A stretch of DNA of 60,959 bases from Caldimonas tepidiphila. Lineage in GTDB: Bacteria > Pseudomonadota > Gammaproteobacteria > Burkholderiales > Burkholderiaceae_C. The stretch is from positions 1 to 60,959 of the forward strand of contig NZ_QXMG01000036.1 in assembly GCF_003569765.1 (NCBI RefSeq). Reading direction: 5' to 3'. Each line of letters opens with the position of its first letter. Within the stretch, counting starts at the first letter, position 1. This document shows, piece by piece, positions 1 through 7,699 of the stretch. The notes beneath the pieces are model-generated. The model had not been told where the DNA came from, did not search any database, and saw only the letters and a list, made by a program, of their open reading frames with translations. The position numbers and the translations under genes are program-made.

Positions 1-218
1 CCGCCCGGGCGGTTCTCGACGATGACCGGCTTGCCCCACTTCTTCTGCAGCTTCTCGGCCAGCATGCGCAGCACCGCCTCGGGGCCGGCACCCGCGGGGA
101 AAGGGGTGATGATGCGCACCGGCTTGGTGGGGAACTCCTGCGCGTGCGCCGCACCGGCACCGATCAGGGACAGCACGGTTGCGGCTGCAGCGGCCATCAG
201 GGCGAGAGGTTTCTTCAT
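1..218 (-). CDS. Bug/TctC-family solute-binding protein, N-terminal part (runs off the window)
   Basis: The first 72 residues are present and the gene continues beyond the left edge. It opens with a classical Sec signal peptide (MKKPLALMAAAAA…, ending AHAQ) followed by FPTKPVRIITPFPAGAG, the usual mature start of Bug (TctC) periplasmic binding proteins of tripartite tricarboxylate transporters; VIVENRPGG, typical of the family near residue 70, is the last thing visible. Bug proteins bind carboxylates, often aromatic or dicarboxylic acids, in the periplasm. It lies downstream of the dioxygenase gene on the same strand with a 141-nt gap, so its ligand may be the ring-cleavage substrate or a related acid; that is inference. 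A GGAGA ribosome-binding site precedes the ATG. Confidence 0.88.
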   Translation of the reverse strand, partial: MKKPLALMAAAAATVLSLIGAGAAHAQEFPTKPVRIITPFPAGAGPEAVLRMLAEKLQKKWGKPVIVENRPG

Positions 219-296
219 GGGATGTCTCCGATAGTTGTGTGGACGGCGCCGCCGGGGGTGCGCGGGGCCGCGGGCTTGCGCGATCCCGGTGCGCAC

Positions 297-327
297 CGCA
301 CGAGACCCGGGAGCAGGCCCTCGTGCG
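297..327. repeat. Inverted repeat between dioxygenase and Bug gene
   Basis: CGCACGAG (297–304) and CTCGTGCG (320–327) form a perfect 8-bp inverted repeat around a 15-nt spacer. It sits in the leader of the Bug gene. It could be a protein-binding site or an mRNA hairpin. Confidence 0.5.
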
Positions 328-333
328 ACCTGT

Positions 334-353
334 CCCGCAGGCGCCCTTGCGGG
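334..353 (-). terminator. Hairpin after dioxygenase stop codon
   Basis: Read on the minus strand, CCCGCA-N8-TGCGGG forms a hairpin beginning a few nucleotides after the dioxygenase stop. No T-run follows, so it is a weak terminator at best; it may instead protect the 3' end of the dioxygenase message. Confidence 0.35.
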
Positions 354-359
354 CTCAGG

Positions 360-1658
360 TCAGACTTTTTCGCTGTGCTTGTCCCAGGCGAGGCTGGCCG
401 CGTCCTTGCCGGCTACCGAGTACAGGGCCCCCGGCGCGTTGCGCGTGGCCTGGAACTGCTCCAGGGTCTCGCCGCGCATCGCCGCGTAGATGTGCAGGTT
501 GGAGACGCCCACCACCGCGCCCAGCTTCTCCAGCACGAAGAACGAGGCGCCGTAGTGGATCAGCGCGCGCCAGTCGCGGCGGCGCACCAGGTCGCGCTCC
601 TGCTCGGTGAGGCCGGCATCCTCGAAGGCGGCCTCGGGCGTCTCGAGGAAGCGCGTGCGCTGCGCCGGGATCACCAGGTCGTGCAGGAAGCGGTTGAGCC
701 GGTAGGCCTGCACGCTGCGCGACAGCGTGAAGGGATAGGTGCCCTGCAGCTTTTCCGCGCCGCGCAGCTGCTGCGCCATCACGTCGCGGTGCCGCTGCAG
801 GATCGGCTCGGCCATCCTCCCGGCCGTGTTCTCGTAGATCGCGGTGGCGATGCCCGTCATCGACGGCAGGTAGTAGCTGCGGTGCCGGCAGTTCACCTGC
901 GCGCCCAGGGCGCCTCGCATCGTGAGCCACATGATGACCTCGGCGCCCTCCAGGCCGCCGAGCTCGGCGTACTCGGCCTGCGTCATGCCGGCCAGCTGCT
1001 CGGGGTCGCGCTCGAACAGGTCGAGGAAGCGCTGGTCCCACTCGGTGTTGTTGAAGCCCGCGCGCTCGCCGTGCACCTGGTGCGACAGCCCGCCGGTGGC
1101 CACCACCGCCACGCGCAGATCCTCGGGGTAGCTCTCGATCGCGCGGCGCAGCGCCTGGCCCAGCTTGAAGCAGCGGCGCGCCGTCGGGATCGGGAACTGC
1201 AGCACGCCCACCTGCAGCGGCACCACCCGCACCGGCCAGGCCGGCTCGCTCGGGCACAGCATCGACAGCGGCGAGAAGCAGCCGTGGTCGAGCGCCTTGT
1301 CCTGGAAGAAGGACATGTCGAACTCCTCGCTCATCAGCGACTGGCCGATGTGCGCCGCCAGCTCCGGATGGCCGCCCACGGGCGGCAGGTCGCGCGCGCC
1401 GCCGCCCTCGTCGGCCACCGACCATTCGGCACCCACGCCGAGCGCAAAGGCCGAGTAGTGGTCGAAGAAGAAGGAGGTGATGTGGTCGTTGTAGATGAAC
1501 AGCAGCACGTCCGGCTTCTGCTCGGCGAGCCACTGGCGCACCGGGTCGAAGGCCTCGAAGACCGGCTTCCAGGCCGGATCGGCGCGCTTGTCGCGGTCGA
1601 AGGCGAAGCCGATGGTGGGGGTGTGGGACGCGGCGATGCCGCCGATGATGCTTGCCAT
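360..1658 (-). CDS. galA: Gallate-type extradiol dioxygenase (LigB–LigA fusion)
   Basis: Class III (LigB-type) Fe(II) extradiol dioxygenase of 432 residues, expected to cleave the ring of gallate or a close relative such as protocatechuate. The LigB-like catalytic domain fills about residues 1–290: H12 (AASHTPT) and H59 (YNDH) match the iron-binding histidines, E240 (GAEVIMW) the iron-binding glutamate, and H125 and H193 the active-site histidines of DesB-type gallate dioxygenases as I remember them. A LigA-like domain follows from about residue 315 (YPFTLSRSVQAYRLNRFL) to the end. Fusion of the two in one chain and a length near 420 favour gallate dioxygenase over the two-subunit protocatechuate 4,5-dioxygenase. 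A GGAGA site precedes the ATG. No other gallate-pathway enzyme is visible in the window. Confidence 0.85.
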   Translation of the reverse strand: MASIIGGIAASHTPTIGFAFDRDKRADPAWKPVFEAFDPVRQWLAEQKPDVLLFIYNDHITSFFFDHYSAFALGVGAEWSVADEGGGARDLPPVGGHPELAAHIGQSLMSEEFDMSFFQDKALDHGCFSPLSMLCPSEPAWPVRVVPLQVGVLQFPIPTARRCFKLGQALRRAIESYPEDLRVAVVATGGLSHQVHGERAGFNNTEWDQRFLDLFERDPEQLAGMTQAEYAELGGLEGAEVIMWLTMRGALGAQVNCRHRSYYLPSMTGIATAIYENTAGRMAEPILQRHRDVMAQQLRGAEKLQGTYPFTLSRSVQAYRLNRFLHDLVIPAQRTRFLETPEAAFEDAGLTEQERDLVRRRDWRALIHYGASFFVLEKLGAVVGVSNLHIYAAMRGETLEQFQATRNAPGALYSVAGKDAASLAWDKHSEKV

Positions 1659-1852
1659 GGGAGTTCTCCGTCAGTCAGCTCGTGCTTCGCCCGTCAGCGG
1701 GGCAGCGAAGGGCGGGCGGCCCCTCGCGGTGCAGCGCTTGCCGACGCGTCGGGGATGGAAATCTTCTTCTTCGCCAACACCGCCTGTCTCCTTGAGATGC
1801 CATCCGCGACTGCCGGCTCGAGCACCTCGATGTGCAAGGCCGCTTGATCGTC

Positions 1853-1868
1853 GTCACGAGGCCGTGAC
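1853..1868. promoter_or_regulatory. Candidate LysR operator between dioxygenase and regulator
   Basis: GTCAC-N6-GTGAC is a perfect 5-bp interrupted palindrome in the 284-bp divergent region between the dioxygenase and LysR genes. LysR regulators usually bind such dyads next to the promoters they control. The spacing is not the canonical T-N11-A, so the assignment is tentative. Confidence 0.4.
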
Positions 1869-1915
1869 TCTAGGGACGGCACTGCCGGCCAGTAAGATGA
1901 CGGAAAGCAAGGGGC

Positions 1916-1942
1916 GATAACCGAAAGGCATCAGGGATAACC
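1916..1942. repeat. GATAACC direct repeat before LysR gene
   Basis: GATAACC occurs at 1916–1922 and again at 1936–1942, 20 bp apart, with the second copy touching the LysR start codon. About two helical turns of spacing could suit autoregulation, but two 7-mers are weak evidence. Confidence 0.3.
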
Positions 1943-2854
1943 ATGAAGCTGCATTCGCTGCGCGCGCTGGTCGCCGCCGTGGAGACCGGCAGCCTGCGCA
2001 ATGCCGCGCGCAAGCTCGGCGTGTCGCAGCCCGCGCTGACCAAGGCGATCCGCGAGCTGGAGCTGGAGCTCGGTGCGCCGCTGCTGCTGCGCTCGCACAC
2101 CGGCGTGGCGACGACCGCGCAGGGGCGCGTGCTGGCCGACCGCGCGAAGTCGGTGGAGCGCGAGCTGGCGATCGCCGTGGACCAGATCCGCCAGCTCGGC
2201 GGCGAGATGGTCGGCAGCCTGCATGTCGCCGCGGTGCCGCTGGCCCTCACGCTGCTGGTGCCCGAGGCGCTGCGCACCTTCAGCGCCAGCTACCCCGGCA
2301 TCCGGCTGCGCATCGACGAGGAACTCTACATGGCGCAGCTGTCGCGGCTGCGCGCCGGCGAGGTCGATGTCGCCGTCGGACCGGTGCCGGCGGGCCTGCC
2401 GGCCGGCGAGCTGGTGGTCGAGCCGCTGATGCCGATCCAGATGGTGGTGGTGGCGGGAAATTCCTCGCACCATGCCAGGGCCCGCTCACTGTCCGAGCTG
2501 GCGGAGGCGCGCTGGGTGTTCACCGGCACCTCGGCCGATGCGGGCTACGCGCGGCACCTCTTCGCCGAGCACGACCTGCCCGCCCCCCGGGCCAGCGCCG
2601 TCGTGAACTCGACGCTCGGCCTGGTGGCGCTGATCTCCGGTGGGGAGTTCGTCGGGCTGATGCCCCGGCAGATCGCCACGCACCTGCTGGCGGCCGCCTA
2701 CATGAAGATCGTGCCAATCCGCGAAGGCGCGCTCGAGGCCCGCATCGCCGCGATGACGCGGCCGGAGAGCGCGCTGGTGCCCGCGGTGCGGCACTTCATC
2801 GCCCACCTGAGCCGGGCCGCGCACCACTTCGGACATCTGGAAGCGCTGGCATAG
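1943..2854 (+). CDS. LysR-family transcriptional regulator, divergent from gallate-type dioxygenase
   Basis: 303-residue LysR regulator: N-terminal winged HTH (about residues 1–60, with SLRNAARKLGVSQPALTKAIREL), then a periplasmic-binding-protein-like effector domain (about 90–290). It is transcribed away from the dioxygenase gene, the standard layout for a LysR protein activating a catabolic operon in response to its substrate or an intermediate; P. putida GalR has this arrangement. The HTH is of the subgroup in which TKAIREL replaces SRQIRxL. AGGG lies 6 nt before the ATG. The effector cannot be read from the sequence; gallate or protocatechuate is the contextual guess. Confidence 0.88.
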   Translation: MKLHSLRALVAAVETGSLRNAARKLGVSQPALTKAIRELELELGAPLLLRSHTGVATTAQGRVLADRAKSVERELAIAVDQIRQLGGEMVGSLHVAAVPLALTLLVPEALRTFSASYPGIRLRIDEELYMAQLSRLRAGEVDVAVGPVPAGLPAGELVVEPLMPIQMVVVAGNSSHHARARSLSELAEARWVFTGTSADAGYARHLFAEHDLPAPRASAVVNSTLGLVALISGGEFVGLMPRQIATHLLAAAYMKIVPIREGALEARIAAMTRPESALVPAVRHFIAHLSRAAHHFGHLEALA

Positions 2855-2971
2855 CGGCGGGATTCCCCGGGGCCGGTCCCTTCGGGCCGGAACGAGCGGC
2901 AGCAACATTTCTTCAAGCCAGCTTTACATTCGCCCCCCAGCATGGCGGACCGATCCCCGCAGGAGTCCGCT

Positions 2972-4204
2972 GTGCCGTCCGCCCTCGCCTCGCGTCCGCT
3001 TCCCTGGTGGCCCTCCGGCCTGCTGCTGGCCGCCGCCGCCGCGCTCGCCGGCTGCAGCCAGGGCCAGGCGCAGCAGACCTCGCAGGGGGAGCCGAGGACG
3101 GTGGAGGTCGGCGTCGTCACGCTCGTCCCCCAGGCCGTTGCGCTGAAGACCGAGCTGGCCGGGCGCACCGTGGCGACGCGCTCGGCCGAGATCCGGCCGC
3201 AGGTCGGCGGCATCGTGCGCGAGCGGCTGTTCCAGGAGGACTCGTTCGTGCGCGCCGGCCAGCCGCTATACCAGCTCGACCCGGCCAGCCACGAGGCCGC
3301 GCTCGACAGCGCGGAGGCCGGTGTGGCGCGCGCGCAGGCCGCCTTGAACGCCGCGGAGCTCAAGGCGCGCCGCCAGCAGGAGCTGCTCGCGGCCGACGCC
3401 GGCAGCCGCCAGGAGCACGAGGCGGCCGAGGCCGAGCTGCTCAAGGCCCGCGCCGACCTGAAGACCGCACAGGCCGCGCTCGCGAACGCCCGCATCGAGC
3501 TCTCCCGCACCCGCATCACCGCGCCGATCGCCGGCCGCGTCGACACCTCCAGCGTCACGCCCGGAGCACTCGTCACCGCGAACCAGGCTGCGGCGCTGAC
3601 GACGGTGCAGCAGCTCGACCCGATCTCGGTCGACATCCCGCAGAGCAGCGTCGAGCTGCTGAAGCTGCGCCGCCAGCTCGCCAGCGGCGCGCTGCAGGAC
3701 GGAGAGCTGTCGATCCGGCTGAAGCTCGAGGACGGATCGGCCTATGCGCACGAGGGCCGGCTGCAGGTGCGCGGCGTGGCGGTGAACCCCTCCACCGGCG
3801 CGGTGACGCTGCGCGCGCAGCTACCCAACCCGGAAGGCCTGCTGCTGCCCGGCATGTACGTGCGCGCCGTGCTCGCGCAGGCGCAGGACCCGGCGGCGAT
3901 CCTCGTGCCGCAGGCCGGCATCAGCCGCAACCCGCGCGGCGAGGCCACCGCCCTCGTCGTGGGCAGCGACGGCATCGTGCAGCGCCGCGCCGTCACCGTC
4001 GCGGACGTGGTGAACGGGCAGTGGCGCGTGACGCAGGGCCTCGCGGCCGGCGAGCGGCTGATCGTCGAGGGCGGCGGCAAGGTGCGCGAAGGCCAGGCGG
4101 TGCGCGCGGTGACGGCGGGCTCCCCGCCCGGCGGAAAGCCCTCCGAGGCGGCGGGCGGCGCCGGCGCACCGGGCGCGACAGGCCGCCCCGTCGCGAGCCG
4201 CTGA
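2972..4204 (+). CDS. RND efflux periplasmic adaptor (membrane fusion lipoprotein)
   Basis: AcrA/MexA-type adaptor, about 410 residues, that links an inner-membrane RND pump to an outer-membrane channel. I chose the GTG at 2972 because AGGAG (2961–2965) sits 6 nt upstream and because the protein then begins with a normal lipoprotein signal peptide ending in LAGC, the lipobox cysteine that is lipidated. The in-frame ATG at 2942 has no ribosome-binding site and would add ten unlikely residues. After the signal come a lipoyl half-motif, an α-helical coiled-coil hairpin (ARAQAALNAAELKARRQQEL… to ARADLKTAQAALANARIELS), the second lipoyl half (ITAPIAGRV), a β-barrel and the membrane-proximal domain. 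The permease gene follows after 13 nt. Confidence 0.92.
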   Translation: MPSALASRPLPWWPSGLLLAAAAALAGCSQGQAQQTSQGEPRTVEVGVVTLVPQAVALKTELAGRTVATRSAEIRPQVGGIVRERLFQEDSFVRAGQPLYQLDPASHEAALDSAEAGVARAQAALNAAELKARRQQELLAADAGSRQEHEAAEAELLKARADLKTAQAALANARIELSRTRITAPIAGRVDTSSVTPGALVTANQAAALTTVQQLDPISVDIPQSSVELLKLRRQLASGALQDGELSIRLKLEDGSAYAHEGRLQVRGVAVNPSTGAVTLRAQLPNPEGLLLPGMYVRAVLAQAQDPAAILVPQAGISRNPRGEATALVVGSDGIVQRRAVTVADVVNGQWRVTQGLAAGERLIVEGGGKVREGQAVRAVTAGSPPGGKPSEAAGGAGAPGATGRPVASR

Positions 4205-4217
4205 AGCGGAAGGCCCC

Positions 4218-7200
4218 ATGGCACGCTTCTTCATCGACCGCCCCATCTTCGCGTGGGTCATCGCCATCGTCATCATGCTCGCAGGCGCCTTGGCCATCCG
4301 GCTGCTGCCGCTGGAGCAGTACCCCGACATCGCCCCGCCCCGCATCACCGTCAGCGCGAGCTATCCCGGCGCGTCGGCCCAGACCGTCGAGGATTCGGTC
4401 ACCCAGGTCATCGAGCAACGGATGAAGGGGCTCGACGGGCTGCTGTCGATGTCCTCGTCGAGCAGCGCGTCGGGCGCGGCCAGCGTGGTGCTGGGCTTCG
4501 TGGCCGGCACCAACACCGACGTCGCGCAGATGCAGGTCCAGAACAAGGTGCAGCAGGCGATATCGCAGCTGCCCCAGGCCGTGCAGAACCAGGGCGTGAC
4601 GGTCAACAAGGCCGGCACCGACTACCTGCTGATCGCCAACCTCACCTCCGACGACCCGGGCGTGACGGCGGCCGACATCGGCGACTACGTCGCCTCGACC
4701 CTCGTCGACCAGATCAGCCGCATCGAGGGCGTCGGCGAGGTCACCACGATGGGCTCCGGCTACGCGATGCGCATCTGGCTCAACCCGGCGCAGCTGCAGA
4801 AGTACGCGCTGATGCCCTCGGACATCAGCGGCGCGCTGGCCAGCCAGAACACGCAGGTCTCGGCCGGGCAGCTCGGCGCGCTGCCCGCAGTGGAGGCTCA
4901 GGGGCTGAGCGCCACCATCACCGCCCGCAGCAAGCTGCGCACCGTCGAGGAGTTCCGCAACGTCATCGTCAAGTCCTCGGGCGACGGCGCGGTCGTGCGC
5001 CTGGCCGACGTGGCGCGGGTGGAGCTCGGCCGGGAAAGCTACACGGTGCAGTCCTGCTACGACGGCAAGCCCGCCGCTGGCATGGGCGTGCGGCTGGCGA
5101 CGGGCGCCAACGCGCTGGCCGTCTCGAGCGCGGTGAAGGCGCGGCTGGAGCAGCTCGCGCCCTTCTTCCCCGCCGGGATGAAGGCCGAGATCGGCTACGA
5201 CACCACGCCCTTCGTGAGGATCTCGGTGAAGGAGGTGCTGGTCACGCTCGCCGAGGCGATGGTGCTGGTGGTGCTGATCATGGGCGTGTTCATGCAGAGC
5301 CTGCGCGCGACGCTGATCCCCGCCGTCGCGGTGCCGGTGGTGCTGCTCGGCACCTTCGGCGTGCTGGCGGCCTTCGGCTACTCGATCAACACGCTGACGC
5401 TGTTCGGCATGGTGCTGGCGATCGGCCTGCTGGTGGACGATGCGATCGTGGTGGTGGAGAACGCCGAGCGACTGATCCGCGAGGAGGGGCTGTCGCCGCG
5501 CGAGGCGACGCGGCGCAGCATGGGCGAGATCAGCGGCGCGCTGGTGGGCATCTCGCTGGTGCTGTCGGCGGTGTTCGTGCCGATGGCCTTCTTCGCCGGC
5601 TCCACCGGCGTGATCTACCGCCAGTTCTCGATCACGATCGTCTCGGCGATGGCGCTGAGCGTGCTCGTGGCGCTGACGCTGACGCCGGCGCTGTGCGCCT
5701 CGCTGCTGCACCCGGTGGGCCGGGCGCCGGCGCGCGGTCCGCTCGGCCGCTTCTTCACGGCTTTCAACCGCGGCTTCGAACGCAGCAGCGCGGCCTGGCA
5801 GCGCCTGGTCGGCCGCACGCTCGCGCGCGGCGGGCGCATGCTGGTGATCTACGCGGTGCTCGCCGCCGGCATGGCGCTGGGCTTCACCCGGCTGCCCACC
5901 GCCTTCCTTCCCGACGAGGACCAGGGCGTGCTGATGGCGATCGTGCAGCTGCCGCCCGGTGCCACCGACGCCCGCACCGTCGTCGTGCTGCAGCAGATCG
6001 AGGCGTACCTGGGGCAGCAGCCCGAGGTCGCCGGCCTCACCGCGGTGCGCGGCCTGGGCGGCGACCAGTCGAGCGGCATGATGTTCATCCGGCTGCGGGA
6101 CTGGTCGCAGCGCAAGGGCCCGGGGCAGGACGCGCGCGCGCTGGCCGGGCGCTTCACCCGCGAGCTGTCGCGGGTGCGCGACGCGCGCGTGTTCGTGAAC
6201 CTGCCGCCCGCCGTGCGGGGCCTGGGCAGCAACGCGGGCTTCACGCTGCAGTTGCAGGACCTGGGCGGCGCGGGTCAGCGGACGCTGCAGACGGCGCGCG
6301 ACGAGTTCGTCGCGCTGGCCGCGCAGGACGGACGTCTCGTCGGCGTGCGCGCCAGCGGCCTGCCCGGCTCGGCGCAGCTGCAGGTGCGCATCGACGACGG
6401 CAAGGCCGCGGCACTGGGCCTGGCCACCGGCGACATCAACGCCACGCTGTCGGCTGCGCTCGGCGGCAGCTACGTCAACGACTTCATCGACCGCTCGCGC
6501 GTGAAGAAGGTCTACCTCCAGGGCGATGCGCCCTACCGGATGCAGCCGCAGGACGTGCTTGCCTGGCACGTGCGCAACGGCTCGGGCCAGATGGTGCCCT
6601 TCGCCGAGTTCGCGACGGTGGAGTGGACCAGCGGCCCCGCCAAGCTCGAGCGCTACAACGGCCTGCCCTCCTACGAGATCGTCGGCTCGGCGGCCCCCGG
6701 CGTCAGCTCCGGCGAGGCGATGGCGGCCGCCGAGGCGATCGTCGGGCGGATCCGCGAGAAGCTCGGCGCGGGCATCGGCCACGAGTGGTCGGGCCAGTCC
6801 TACCAGGAGCGGCTGTCGGGCTCGCAGGCGCCGGCGCTGTACGCGCTGTCGATCCTGTTCGTGTTCCTCTGCCTCGCGGCGCTCTACGAGAGCTGGGCGG
6901 TGCCCTTCGCCGTGATGCTGGGGGTGCCGCTGGGCGTGCTCGGCGCGGTGCTCTCGACCTGGGGGGCGGGCCTGTCCAACGACGTGTACTTCCAGATCGG
7001 GCTGCTGACCACGGTCGGCCTGTCGGCGAAGAACGCCATCCTGATCGTCGAGTTCGCGCAGCAGTTGCATGCGCGCGGCGCGTCGCTGGTCGAGGCCACG
7101 CTGCAGGCGACGAAGCTGCGCCTGCGCCCGATCCTGATGACCTCGCTCGCCTTCATGTCCGGCGTGCTGCCGCTGGCGCTGGCGAGCGGCGCCGGCTCGG

Positions 7201-7364
7201 GCAGCCGCCGCGCGATCGGCACCGGGGTGCTGGGCGGCATGTTCAGCGCCACGGTGCTGGGCCTGCTGTTCGTGCCGGTGCTCTACGTGCTGGTGCGCCG
7301 CCTCTCGGGCCACCGGACCGCGGCGGCGAGCGCCCGCCTGCAGGCCCTCGCCGCGCAGGAATGA
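4218..7364 (+). CDS. RND multidrug efflux permease (AcrB/MexB type, HAE1 family)
   Basis: 1048-residue inner-membrane proton/drug antiporter, the usual length for AcrB homologues. It opens with MARFFIDRPIFAWVIAIVIM (family start and TM1). The proton relay is intact: the aspartate pair in GLLVDDAIVVVEN (TM4) and the lysine in GLSAKNAILIVEFA (TM10). Two large periplasmic loops lie between TM1–TM2 and TM7–TM8. The start is preceded by GGAAGG. It is translated with the adaptor gene just upstream. No outer-membrane factor gene follows; the next gene is a siderophore receptor with its own promoter region, so the pump probably borrows a channel encoded elsewhere. The substrate range cannot be deduced. 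Confidence 0.95.
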   Translation: MARFFIDRPIFAWVIAIVIMLAGALAIRLLPLEQYPDIAPPRITVSASYPGASAQTVEDSVTQVIEQRMKGLDGLLSMSSSSSASGAASVVLGFVAGTNTDVAQMQVQNKVQQAISQLPQAVQNQGVTVNKAGTDYLLIANLTSDDPGVTAADIGDYVASTLVDQISRIEGVGEVTTMGSGYAMRIWLNPAQLQKYALMPSDISGALASQNTQVSAGQLGALPAVEAQGLSATITARSKLRTVEEFRNVIVKSSGDGAVVRLADVARVELGRESYTVQSCYDGKPAAGMGVRLATGANALAVSSAVKARLEQLAPFFPAGMKAEIGYDTTPFVRISVKEVLVTLAEAMVLVVLIMGVFMQSLRATLIPAVAVPVVLLGTFGVLAAFGYSINTLTLFGMVLAIGLLVDDAIVVVENAERLIREEGLSPREATRRSMGEISGALVGISLVLSAVFVPMAFFAGSTGVIYRQFSITIVSAMALSVLVALTLTPALCASLLHPVGRAPARGPLGRFFTAFNRGFERSSAAWQRLVGRTLARGGRMLVIYAVLAAGMALGFTRLPTAFLPDEDQGVLMAIVQLPPGATDARTVVVLQQIEAYLGQQPEVAGLTAVRGLGGDQSSGMMFIRLRDWSQRKGPGQDARALAGRFTRELSRVRDARVFVNLPPAVRGLGSNAGFTLQLQDLGGAGQRTLQTARDEFVALAAQDGRLVGVRASGLPGSAQLQVRIDDGKAAALGLATGDINATLSAALGGSYVNDFIDRSRVKKVYLQGDAPYRMQPQDVLAWHVRNGSGQMVPFAEFATVEWTSGPAKLERYNGLPSYEIVGSAAPGVSSGEAMAAAEAIVGRIREKLGAGIGHEWSGQSYQERLSGSQAPALYALSILFVFLCLAALYESWAVPFAVMLGVPLGVLGAVLSTWGAGLSNDVYFQIGLLTTVGLSAKNAILIVEFAQQLHARGASLVEATLQATKLRLRPILMTSLAFMSGVLPLALASGAGSGSRRAIGTGVLGGMFSATVLGLLFVPVLYVLVRRLSGHRTAAASARLQALAAQE

Positions 7365-7537
7365 AGACGACGCGGCACCAGATCCGTCTTGCAGCCTGGC
7401 CGCCATGTGCCTGACTCATGCCGTGAGCCGATGAGCGGCCCATCAGCCAAGCAAAAAGCCCCGTGCGGCTCGGGCTTCCGGACTAGGTGCGATGAAATCG
7501 ACGGCATCCGGCACCCGAACGCTATTGAGTTTTGTTT

Positions 7538-7556
7538 GAGAATTATTATCATTCGC
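7538..7556 (+). promoter_or_regulatory. Fur box upstream of TonB receptor
   Basis: GAGAATTATTATCATTCGC matches the 19-bp Fur consensus GATAATGATAATCATTATC at 14 of 19 positions, in the only AT-rich stretch of this region and 144 bp before the receptor start. Ferric uptake regulator binding here would repress the receptor–piuC unit when iron is plentiful. The overlapping promoter elements are not clear. Confidence 0.8.
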
Positions 7557-7600
7557 AACAAGTGGCCGCGCGTTCTATCGCCAGCGAGGCAGCGAGGAAT

Positions 7601-7631
7601 ACCGGGAAGGCTTCGGAGCCCTCCCGGTTTT
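7601..7631 (+). terminator. Terminator-like hairpin in receptor 5' leader
   Basis: ACCGGGA (7601–7607) pairs with TCCCGGT (7622–7628); inside, GGCT/AGCC forms a second helix closed by a UUCG-like loop, and TTTT follows. The structure is downstream of the Fur box and about 70 nt before the receptor start, so it would be in the receptor mRNA leader. It could attenuate transcription or stabilise the leader. The T-run is short. Confidence 0.5.
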
Positions 7632-7699
7632 GCCCGCCCCAGCCAGCCAAGAGCCCCGAGGTTCCTCCCCCCCCGAAATCCACCTCCAGGAATTGGTCC

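Larger units (their letters stand above)
7365..7699. other. 335-bp intergenic region between RND pump and siderophore receptor
   Basis: No gene is visible here. The first part holds a short inverted repeat (AAGCCC 7456–7461 / GGGCTT 7472–7477) without a T-run on the plus strand. From about 7520 the DNA becomes AT-rich and carries the Fur-like box; beyond it is a T-tailed hairpin in the receptor leader (both listed separately). Confidence 0.8.

Noticed and set aside
3993-7406. Very long open frame antisense to the RND pump genes
   Set aside because: High GC keeps antisense frames open; its translation is arginine/alanine/histidine-rich low-complexity sequence, while the plus strand encodes a complete AcrB-type protein.
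7452-7480. AAGCCC/GGGCTT inverted repeat with flanking A-run, as an RND-operon terminator
   Set aside because: The T-run is on the minus strand only, and no minus-strand gene ends here; it is 90 bp past the pump stop.
7532-7699. Upstream TTG extension of the siderophore receptor
   Set aside because: It would begin inside the promoter/Fur region, and the added residues do not form a signal peptide; ATG 7700 has AGGA upstream.
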